Shown here piece after piece: positions 1-5,131 of a stretch of 5,438 nucleotides of DNA. The notes under the pieces are model-generated. The model saw nothing but the letters and a program-made list of their open reading frames with translations. It was not told the origin of the DNA and searched no databases. Source of the stretch: Halobacteriales archaeon (GTDB lineage Archaea > Halobacteriota > Halobacteria > Halobacteriales > Hikarchaeaceae); assembly GCA_029941175.1 (NCBI GenBank), contig JAPYRM010000063.1, forward strand, positions 1 through 5,438, read 5' to 3'. A program made the translations under genes and the position numbers. Position 1 is the stretch's first letter, and each line of letters opens with the position of its first letter.

Positions 1-560
1 CAGTGTAAGATGAGGGCGGTGTCAAATGTGTTTGTTTTTGTTTCGTCGGGCTCTTCGCCTGTCAGCATGTATAAAAAGTTAGCAGCGTGGCTAAGATTTT
101 TTTGGGGGGGTATGATTTCTTCTCCATTTCGGGCCCTATCGAAAGCGGCTAGAATTGTGGGCATTTTTGCCGTTATATGGACACCTTGTTGTAGAATTAA
201 ATTTGAGTCGATTGGGTGTTTCGTGTTTGGCTCATATCCAGACAGCATGGAAACTATGGTTCGAAGTGCGGCCATGGGAGTTTCGTCCTGGTCAGCTAAC
301 TCTACAATGGCTTTTAATGCACCAACTGGCAATTCGCGGTTATTGGATAAGTTATCAGAGAATTCAGCTAATGTTTTTTCGTCGGGTAGTTCTCCGTACC
401 AAAGTAGATAAAGTACCTCTTCAAAACTTGATTTTTCTGCTAATTCTTCGATGGAATATCCTCTGTAAATCAATATACCTTTGATTCCATCTATGTAGCT
501 CAATTCGGACTCAGTCACTACAACACCTTCCAAGCCTCTTTTGATGGAAGCATCAGTCAT
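1..560 (-). CDS. gltA: Citrate synthase, N-terminal part (runs off the left edge)
   Basis: This enzyme condenses oxaloacetate with acetyl-CoA to give citrate, the entry step of the TCA cycle, in the cytoplasm. Translating the minus strand from ATG at 560 gives 186 uninterrupted residues to the window edge, about half of the usual 370-390. The N-terminus has the family pattern KRGLEGVVVTESELSYIDG, then GILIYRGYSIEEL (residues 28-40) and YLLWYGELP (51-59). Further on come ITAKMPTILAAF (129-140), SHAANFLYMLTGEEPDE (157-173) and DTALILH (180-186), the last leading into the catalytic HADHE-type segment, which lies outside. The pattern matches haloarchaeal and bacterial citrate synthases better than the Thermoplasma type, from memory. 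There is no Shine-Dalgarno sequence. An upstream in-frame TTG exists at 582-584, but ATG fits the family N-terminus. The gene is divergent from the PhoU/TrkA-C gene. A C7A7 homopolymer at 97-110 stays in frame. 2-Methylcitrate synthase is a possible alternative. Confidence 0.93.
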   Translation of the reverse strand, partial: MTDASIKRGLEGVVVTESELSYIDGIKGILIYRGYSIEELAEKSSFEEVLYLLWYGELPDEKTLAEFSDNLSNNRELPVGALKAIVELADQDETPMAALRTIVSMLSGYEPNTKHPIDSNLILQQGVHITAKMPTILAAFDRARNGEEIIPPQKNLSHAANFLYMLTGEEPDETKTNTFDTALILH

Positions 561-598
561 GTTGATTTGAGAGGTGTTCAGCAATGATAATCTAAATG

Positions 599-608
599 AT
601 ATATTTTA
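599..608 (-). promoter_or_regulatory. Candidate TATA box for the citrate synthase gene
   Basis: On the minus strand this reads TAAAATATAT, close to an archaeal TATA element. Its centre is about 43 bases upstream of the ATG at 560, which would put the transcript start near 577 and leave a leader of under 20 bases. The element is nearly symmetrical, so it could also serve the divergent gene, but only with a leader of roughly 100 bases. The rest of the 561-739 intergenic region shows no other strong signal. ATTATTAT at 687-694 is a weak TATA candidate for the plus-strand gene. Confidence 0.45.
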
Positions 609-739
609 TTGCCATAATTACACCCTATCGTTCGTTATTCGACACACAACGAGGGACAAATCGACAGGAAGGTTGTTTTTACACAGATTATTATTCCCGA
701 AAGAATCCTTTTGCTCTCTGGATTCCAAATCAACATCAA

Positions 740-1927
740 ATGGACTCTGGTGATGTCGAGTACGAACCCGTGAGTGTCAAGTTGGTTTTAGCAGAGATGA
801 AAGACACATCAGAATTGATAATAGATTTGGCTTATTCAGCGGTGTTGCATGGGAGTGAAGAACTTGCAGAAGAAGTGCTAGAACTAGAAGCCCACATGGA
901 TATTTTAAAGCTTAGAGCAAGAATGGGTTTATTATTAGCGGCTAGAACACCAGAAGATGCAGAAGCATTGGCCCCGGTTCTTGGTGTCGTGGGCGCTGCA
1001 GAAAAAATTTCAAATGCAGCAGGAGAAATAGCACATGCCGTTTTGTCCGAAAGTGGTATTCCAGATGAAATCAGAGGCGCGTTGCCAGAAGCACTTGAAA
1101 CTATTGCACGTGCAGAAGTGCACAAAAAATCACCTTTTTCCAATTCATCGCTAGGGGAATTGAATCTAGAAACAGATACGGGGATTAGAATTATTGGTAT
1201 ACGAAGGAAGGGAAATTGGATTTTTAATCCAGGTCCAAGTGAGAAGCTTCGTGCAGCGGATGTGATTCTTTTAAGAGGGCCAGAAAAACACCTCTCAAAG
1301 GTGTATGAAAATGCAACTAAAACTGCGTATAAATTACCCACATACACAGAACCGGATTTGATTGATTTGGAAAGGGCGGTGGATTCGATTGTGTTGATGA
1401 AGAATATGAGTGAGCTTGCAGTAGATTTAGCATATGGGGCCGTCTTATTTAACTCGGAAGATGTAGCAGAAGAAGTGTTTGAACTCGAAGCTGAAGTTGA
1501 TGCCTTGCAATCTAGATTCGAGGTTTGGACGCTTCGGGCTGCGGCTAGTGTTGAAGATCCAATTCGTCTTAGAGGACTAGTACATCTTGCACGTGCTACA
1601 GAAGAAATTTCAGATGCTGCATTAGAGATAGCAGATGGAGTATTAAGAGGCCTAGCGGCACACCCAGTAGTAGCAGAAGCCGTTCGAGTTTCTGATGAGG
1701 TTATTGTGAGGATTACACTTGAACCTGGTTGTGATTTAGATGAGAAAACATTAGGAGAATGTAAACTCTCATCAGAGACAGGTATGCGAATTTTGGCCAT
1801 TCGCCGGGTTAGTAACTCGGAATGGCTTGTATCTCCAGATTCGGAAACGAAGTTGGAAAAAGGAGATGTATTGATTGCAAAAGGAACTCGATTGGGGGCA
1901 GAGAGAGTTGCTGCGTTAGCTTCTTGA
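740..1927 (+). CDS. PhoU/TrkA-C protein with two tandem repeats
   Basis: This is a 395-residue soluble protein of an archaeal family that combines PhoU-like helices with TrkA-C (RCK_C) ligand-binding domains. It probably regulates an ion transporter or channel, but its partner is not known from this window. The order is PhoU-like helices (about 10-105), TrkA-C (about 120-195), PhoU-like (about 210-305) and TrkA-C (about 317-393). The halves align with an exact 200-residue offset: SELIIDLAYSAVL at 24 against SELAVDLAYGAVL at 224, and LGELNLETDTGIRIIGIRR at 138 against LGECKLSSETGMRILAIRR at 338. I chose ATG 740 because homology starts at EYEPVSVKLVLAEMKD, as haloarchaeal homologues do from memory. 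The open frame continues up to an ATG at 596, but those 48 residues look non-coding. There is no signal peptide or membrane segment. The gene converges with a small membrane protein gene after a 10-base gap. Function is inferred from domains only. Confidence 0.9.
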   Translation: MDSGDVEYEPVSVKLVLAEMKDTSELIIDLAYSAVLHGSEELAEEVLELEAHMDILKLRARMGLLLAARTPEDAEALAPVLGVVGAAEKISNAAGEIAHAVLSESGIPDEIRGALPEALETIARAEVHKKSPFSNSSLGELNLETDTGIRIIGIRRKGNWIFNPGPSEKLRAADVILLRGPEKHLSKVYENATKTAYKLPTYTEPDLIDLERAVDSIVLMKNMSELAVDLAYGAVLFNSEDVAEEVFELEAEVDALQSRFEVWTLRAAASVEDPIRLRGLVHLARATEEISDAALEIADGVLRGLAAHPVVAEAVRVSDEVIVRITLEPGCDLDEKTLGECKLSSETGMRILAIRRVSNSEWLVSPDSETKLEKGDVLIAKGTRLGAERVAALAS

Positions 1928-1937
1928 GCTATGTAGA

Positions 1938-2213
1938 TTAATTTTTCGTGGATTGAATTAGAGACCTAATACCTAAAATGAAAGCGGTTAAAATTGCGAT
2001 ACAAAAGGCAAGAACAATTGACAAGAGAAAGAAAAGCTTGGGAGTTCCTCTCGTGTCTAAATTGGGCCCCACTAACTCATTGACTCGATAGAAGTACGCA
2101 AGCCCTGAAACTAAAATTCCAATTATTAAACCAATGGATAGATTTCTACGGAATTCGAAGAGTTCTATGAATCTTTTTTTTGCGTGACCCGTGGTTTTAG
2201 ATTCTCTTTTCAT
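1938..2213 (-). CDS. Small two-helix membrane protein, uncharacterised
   Basis: I do not recognise this 91-residue protein. The first 24 residues are basic (KR, KK and RR pairs) and are followed by two hydrophobic segments, about 25-43 (starting LSIGLIIGILVSGLAYF) and about 60-82 (starting LFFLLSIVLAFCIAILTAF). A polar loop of about 16 residues (VNELVGPNLDTRGTPK) joins them. By the positive-inside rule both ends should face the cytoplasm, giving a hairpin. There are no Cys pairs, metal motifs or catalytic signatures. The frame is open up to an ATG at 2312, but that start would overlap the end of tiaS. A TATA-like element sits 24-32 bases before ATG 2213, which supports the shorter start and a leaderless transcript of its own. 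The stop is 65 bases beyond the tiaS stop, measured to this start, so read-through from tiaS is also possible. That it is a gene is supported by its helix pattern, promoter spacing and fit between neighbours. Confidence 0.65.
   Translation of the reverse strand: MKRESKTTGHAKKRFIELFEFRRNLSIGLIIGILVSGLAYFYRVNELVGPNLDTRGTPKLFFLLSIVLAFCIAILTAFILGIRSLIQSTKN
1942..1946 (+). terminator. Possible oligo-T terminator after the PhoU/TrkA-C gene
   Basis: A T5 run lies 15 bases after the stop codon, inside the 3' end of the convergent gene. Archaeal RNA polymerase often terminates at oligo-T without a hairpin, and no stem is visible here. The run is short, so the call is weak. Confidence 0.25.
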
Positions 2214-2236
2214 ATGAGTAAGATATAGTTCCTCTG

Positions 2237-2245
2237 AAAAATATC
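2237..2245 (-). promoter_or_regulatory. Candidate TATA box for the small membrane protein gene
   Basis: The minus strand reads GATATTTTT, 24-32 bases upstream of ATG 2213. This is the expected spacing for an archaeal TATA box serving a leaderless transcript. It favours the start at 2213 over the upstream ATG at 2312. Confidence 0.45.
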
Positions 2246-2269
2246 TTTTTGTTTGGAGAAGTGAACAGT

Positions 2270-2274
2270 AAAAA
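2270..2274 (-). terminator. Possible oligo-T terminator after tiaS
   Basis: The minus strand has a T5 run three bases after the tiaS stop codon, followed about 20 and 30 bases later by two further T5 runs. Together they could form a diffuse archaeal oligo-T terminator. No hairpin is visible. Confidence 0.3.
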
Positions 2275-2277
2275 TGG

Positions 2278-3537
2278 TTAGAGTTCAGGGTGAAGTATTG
2301 AATCGAATCCACCTCGAATTAATGGTTTTGCCAAATGTCTCCTTGCACAAGGGGGGACTTCATACCAACCTAAAGTTATGTCCCTAAAATATGGTGTTTG
2401 GATTTTGTGAGAGTTTTTTGTCCCACATTTGCGGCATCTATATCCCTGAGATCGTCCTGAGCTTTTCATTCGATCGTTGCAAATGGCGCATAGGGGGTTT
2501 TCTGTTTTGGTAGTGACCAAATCCCTAACGGCGAATTTCTCAAGTTTTAGAGTACCATGAGAGACTTCTCCGTATGCAGTGAGTTTATCACCACAGTCGA
2601 GATTTCGTACATAGTTTCTAAATTGTTTAGTTGGTTCGAAAGCTGAACATAATATTTCTTTAGACACGCCTTTCAGTTTAAAAAAAACATGACCACCTTC
2701 GAGGGTATAGGGTTTTGAAGAGACTACCCCGTCCACAGAATAAGAATGTCCTTCTTCTAGGGATTCTATTTTTCCTGGTTGAATGTGGGCATCAGTTCCT
2801 TGGTTGGTGAGGAATAATGCTCTGTGAGCAGGAGTCTCGGATTTAATTTTTTTTGCCATTTCTTCAACGACATAGGGGGTTTCTCCACGAATACCATACA
2901 GAACGGGACAGGGAGTTCGGGGGACGCAAACGGGGTAGTCTTCATTTTTGTCGAAGCTGTCCCAGACAGAGGGATGGAAATGATTTGAAGCTTCGAAAAT
3001 GGAGTTGGAATCTACGTTTCGTTCAGTTCCCCAAAAAACTTTATCGCGGTATGCTATGTGCTCATAGGTCCATTCATCGAGCGCGTTTTTTGCCCCAATG
3101 GCAGCTAATGCGCCGATTAGACCTCTCCCCCCGTTCCAACTAGAATTCAAATACCCATTTTCTTCTATTAAATCAATCGCTGTTTCTTTTTCATGATAGG
3201 TACGAATAGCATTGAGACTAAAATCAGAAACGGTTGGGGGGATATTTTCGAAAGTGCCTGGAGCCACTACTAAACCGGGTTGGGTATGGGGATCTGAAAG
3301 TTCTGCTAGTTCGTTTATAGTGTTGCATGCAGTTTTAAATGCTATTTCGGCATTGCAAGTTGTAGATATGGCAATGGCAGCATTCCCTCTAGTTTTGTGT
3401 ATCACTCCTGGGTTTAACCTAATAAGCATTAATTTTGCAGATTCGTCTTGTAATTTCTGCGCTATTTTAAACGCAACATAAGTGGTACACATACCCTGCT
3501 CTCTAGAATCAGTGTCATCGACTCCCACTATGGTCAT
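2278..3537 (-). CDS. tiaS: tRNA(Ile2) 2-agmatinylcytidine synthetase
   Basis: TiaS uses ATP and agmatine to convert C34 in the CAU anticodon of tRNA-Ile2 to agmatidine, so that the tRNA reads AUA rather than AUG. The 419-residue length matches the archaeal family (about 420). The N-terminus VGVDDTDSREQGMCTTYVAF (D7, D8, D10, G15-T19) and LIRLNPGVIHKTRGNAAIAI (38-57) are the signature kinase-domain motifs. The middle part has NGGRGLIGALAAIGA (135-149), typical of the family, and RTPCPVLYGIRGE (207-219). An OB-fold-like region follows at about 262-340. A zinc ribbon closes the protein, with C350-x2-C353 and C368-x2-C371. ATG 3537 directly precedes the conserved TIVGVDDTDS and has no Shine-Dalgarno sequence. 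The gene is divergent from the HTH regulator. AUA codons are used in the surrounding genes (for example ATA ATA at the IID of the PhoU/TrkA-C protein), which agrees with the need for this enzyme. Confidence 0.96.
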   Translation of the reverse strand: MTIVGVDDTDSREQGMCTTYVAFKIAQKLQDESAKLMLIRLNPGVIHKTRGNAAIAISTTCNAEIAFKTACNTINELAELSDPHTQPGLVVAPGTFENIPPTVSDFSLNAIRTYHEKETAIDLIEENGYLNSSWNGGRGLIGALAAIGAKNALDEWTYEHIAYRDKVFWGTERNVDSNSIFEASNHFHPSVWDSFDKNEDYPVCVPRTPCPVLYGIRGETPYVVEEMAKKIKSETPAHRALFLTNQGTDAHIQPGKIESLEEGHSYSVDGVVSSKPYTLEGGHVFFKLKGVSKEILCSAFEPTKQFRNYVRNLDCGDKLTAYGEVSHGTLKLEKFAVRDLVTTKTENPLCAICNDRMKSSGRSQGYRCRKCGTKNSHKIQTPYFRDITLGWYEVPPCARRHLAKPLIRGGFDSILHPEL

Positions 3538-3558
3538 TGATCATTACTTTATTTGAAG

Positions 3559-3567
3559 AAAAATAAC
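3559..3567 (-). promoter_or_regulatory. Candidate TATA box for tiaS
   Basis: The minus strand reads GTTATTTTT, centred about 26 bases upstream of ATG 3537, the spacing expected for a leaderless archaeal transcript. A second AT-rich block (TAATAATATT) lies about 45-50 bases upstream, so the exact element is uncertain. Confidence 0.35.
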
Positions 3568-3613
3568 CCTTCTTTTAGAATATTATTAGATATCCCAACG
3601 CATCCACAACAGC

Positions 3614-3625
3614 TATAACTAATTA
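3614..3625 (+). promoter_or_regulatory. Weak TATA-like element for the HTH regulator gene
   Basis: TATAACTAATTA lies 27-38 bases before ATG 3652. Spacing suits a leaderless or very short-leader transcript, but the match to a TATA consensus is only moderate. Confidence 0.3.
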
Positions 3626-3630
3626 CGGCC

Positions 3631-3659
3631 CTAGGACATAGTGTAGCATACATGTCTAG
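3631..3659 (+). promoter_or_regulatory. Imperfect inverted repeat over the HTH gene start; possible operator
   Basis: CTAGGACAT (3631-3639) and ATGTCTAG (3652-3659) are inverted copies apart from one extra G, separated by 12 bases. The core arms are GACAT and ATGTC. The right arm begins at the start codon itself, so a bound protein would cover the expected transcript start. Autoregulation by the encoded HTH protein is an inference; arms this short can occur by chance. Confidence 0.25.
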
Positions 3660-4605
3660 AGATGTGCTAATTAACAACATAATTTCCATGCTTTTGGATG
3701 CAGGCTTTATTGTTAGCGATAGGTGTGTCATTCGGCCGAAAAGTTTTGATATAGCTGCTAGAAGGGAAGAACAGATATTTTTAATAAAAGTGCTTGGAAA
3801 TGTAGATGCCCTAAATCGCCAAACTGGGATGGCAATGCAGGATCTAGGAATTCATTTGAACGCCAACCCCCTCGTGATATCACTTCGCACCAGAGATAAA
3901 AATCTGGAACCAGGGGTCGTATACTTGAGACATGGGGTTCCAGTTATTAGCCCAGATACGGCATATGATCTATTTATAGAGGAGATTCCACCTTTAATAT
4001 ATGCAGCTCCGGGGGGGCTATACGTGCCTATTGATGGAGAATATCTATCCAAAGTGCGAAGAGAATTAAAATGGAGTCTTGGCAAGCTTGCAATGATGAT
4101 AGGTGTTTCGCGAAGAACTGTTTCGAAGTATGAGAATGGGATGGATGCAAGTATCGAAGTTGCTATTCGGTTAGAAGAATTATTCGGATCCAAAATAACC
4201 ATTCCAATAGGTATTTTTGGTCGAAAGGCTGCAAAAGTGGACATAGGTTCTTTAGAAAATGAACAAAAATTCACTCAGGGGAGTGATGAAATGATAGATG
4301 CATTGAATAGGTTTGGATTTATAGTTCACCCAACAGATCGTGCTCCATTTCAAGCGGTGAGTGAACATTCTAGTGATTCAAATAGGATTTTGATAACAGG
4401 GCATTCTCAGCTTACCAAGACGGCTATTAAACGTGCGAAGATAATGGGTTCTATTGGGCATGTGACTAAGGCTCAATCTATTTATTTTGTAGATGGAAAA
4501 GTGAAGCAAAAATATGTTGAAGAAACTATATTGATAAGTAAGAATGAGATTGACTCCATTGATGGTCCAGAGGCGTTTAATGAGTTACTTCGGGAAAAGA
4601 TGTAA
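3652..4605 (+). CDS. COG1395-family HTH-type transcriptional regulator
   Basis: This 317-residue protein matches the archaeal 'putative HTH-type transcriptional regulatory protein' family, usually just over 300 residues. An Xre/Cro-type helix-turn-helix lies at about 131-179: YLSKVRRELKWSLGKLAMMI, then GVSRRTVSKYENG with recognition-helix pattern, then IEVAIRLEELFG. The N-terminal domain (1-120) has AGFIVSDRC and FDIAARREEQIFLIKVL, which looks like a nuclease-type fold: D33 and K46 are placed as in PD-(D/E)xK proteins, but the E/D before the lysine pair is missing, so it is probably inactive. A C-terminal domain (about 212-317) has FGFIVHPTDRAPFQAVSEH and RILITGHSQL. Target genes are unknown. 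The gene is divergent from tiaS, and an inverted repeat overlaps its start. ATG 3652 fits the family N-terminus. A G7 run at 4011-4017 encodes the PGG of AAPGGLYV in frame. The family assignment is firm; the regulatory role rests on the HTH. Confidence 0.9.
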   Translation: MSRDVLINNIISMLLDAGFIVSDRCVIRPKSFDIAARREEQIFLIKVLGNVDALNRQTGMAMQDLGIHLNANPLVISLRTRDKNLEPGVVYLRHGVPVISPDTAYDLFIEEIPPLIYAAPGGLYVPIDGEYLSKVRRELKWSLGKLAMMIGVSRRTVSKYENGMDASIEVAIRLEELFGSKITIPIGIFGRKAAKVDIGSLENEQKFTQGSDEMIDALNRFGFIVHPTDRAPFQAVSEHSSDSNRILITGHSQLTKTAIKRAKIMGSIGHVTKAQSIYFVDGKVKQKYVEETILISKNEIDSIDGPEAFNELLREKM

Positions 4606-4684
4606 CTGAGATCCATTGATATTAAAAAAGGGGGGGGAAATGTTATCAAAAACCAATACCTATGGGTGTAGCACGAAAAAAATC

Positions 4685-4696
4685 GATATACATATC
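4685..4696 (+). promoter_or_regulatory. Candidate TATA box for the VOC gene
   Basis: GATATACATATC lies 24-35 bases upstream of ATG 4720. It contains a TATA-like core at leaderless spacing and is itself a GATAT/ATATC inverted repeat with a 2-base spacer. It suggests that the VOC gene has its own promoter rather than depending on read-through from the HTH gene 114 bases upstream. The remainder of 4606-4719 holds an A6G8 homopolymer pair at 4624-4637 and no visible oligo-T terminator. Confidence 0.45.
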
Positions 4697-4719
4697 TAGG
4701 TACATAAATTAGCAAGAAT

Positions 4720-5094
4720 ATGGAAGTTTCACACACATGTATTTGGGTTTCGGACTTAGAAGCTACGAAGGCGTTTTATATTGATGCCATGGGATTACAC
4801 CACACTTGGGATTTCATTGGGGGGGATGGAACAACTAGTTATTACGTTGCTGGAGAGGGAGGTGTTGAAATTCAATTTAAATATAATGAAGAGTTAGGAG
4901 GTAAAACCCCGGGTGGAATTGATCACATAGCAATTGTAATAGAAAATGTAGATGAAAAATTCAAAGATATGGTAGATAAAACAGGATGTAAAGTCGTTAG
5001 ATCCGTATTTCAAAATGATGCCATCAAGACAAGAGTTGCATTTATTGAAGATCCAGATGGATATGTAGTAGAACTGTTACAACATTTAGATTGA
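4720..5094 (+). CDS. VOC-superfamily glyoxalase I-like metalloenzyme
   Basis: This 124-residue protein belongs to the vicinal oxygen chelate superfamily and looks like glyoxalase I (lactoylglutathione lyase), which isomerises the thiol adduct of methylglyoxal. Two babab modules are present: VSHTCIWVSDLEATKAFYID (3-22), ending in VEIQF (49-53), and IDHIAIVIENVD (67-78), ending in FIEDPDGYVVELLQ (108-121). The four expected metal ligands are all present: H5, E50, H69 and E118. They are close to H5, E56, H74 and E122 of E. coli GloA. The length is slightly shorter than the usual 130-145. The start at ATG 4720 places H5 exactly as in the family, and a TATA-like element lies 24-35 bases before it. 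Because many archaea do not make glutathione, the thiol partner is uncertain, and a different VOC reaction such as methylmalonyl-CoA epimerase or dioxygenase remains possible. The gene converges with the ZIP transporter gene. Confidence 0.87.
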   Translation: MEVSHTCIWVSDLEATKAFYIDAMGLHHTWDFIGGDGTTSYYVAGEGGVEIQFKYNEELGGKTPGGIDHIAIVIENVDEKFKDMVDKTGCKVVRSVFQNDAIKTRVAFIEDPDGYVVELLQHLD

Positions 5095-5100
5095 TTTTGT

Positions 5101-5116
5101 AAAGAGAGAGAAAAAA
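5101..5116 (-). terminator. Polypyrimidine oligo-T terminator after the ZIP gene
   Basis: On the minus strand a T6 run begins 16 bases after the ZIP stop and continues as CTCTCTC then TTT, a 16-base all-pyrimidine tract. Oligo-T of this kind is enough for archaeal termination. On the plus strand the VOC gene has only T4 right after its stop codon. Confidence 0.45.
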
Positions 5117-5131
5117 TTGGATAAATAAACA

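Noticed and set aside
97..110. Apparent frameshift in the citrate synthase gene at the T7G7 tract
   Set aside because: Recounting the run shows seven of each base. The minus strand then reads IIPPQKNLSHAANFLYML without a break, so the frame is intact.
10..484. Two plus-strand open frames of 133 and 109 residues
   Set aside because: They lie antisense to the citrate synthase gene, whose minus-strand translation matches the family throughout.
832..1800. A 322-residue minus-strand open frame
   Set aside because: It is rich in Ser and Ala, resembles no family and is antisense to the PhoU/TrkA-C gene; the codon pattern of that gene explains the open frame.
2214..2312. N-terminal extension of the small membrane protein to ATG 2312
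   Set aside because: It would overlap the end of tiaS and span a TATA-like element well placed for the start at 2213.
2853..3481. Two plus-strand open frames inside tiaS (96 and 89 residues)
   Set aside because: They are shadows of tiaS, whose motifs and zinc ribbon are clear on the other strand.
3549..4274. Minus-strand open frames of 60 and 140 residues opposite the HTH gene
   Set aside because: They are antisense to a recognisable family member and show no domain of their own.
4482..4736. An 84-residue minus-strand open frame
   Set aside because: It overlaps the end of the HTH gene and the start of the VOC gene; the aromatic-rich sequence reflects AT-rich DNA, and no promoter or family is seen.
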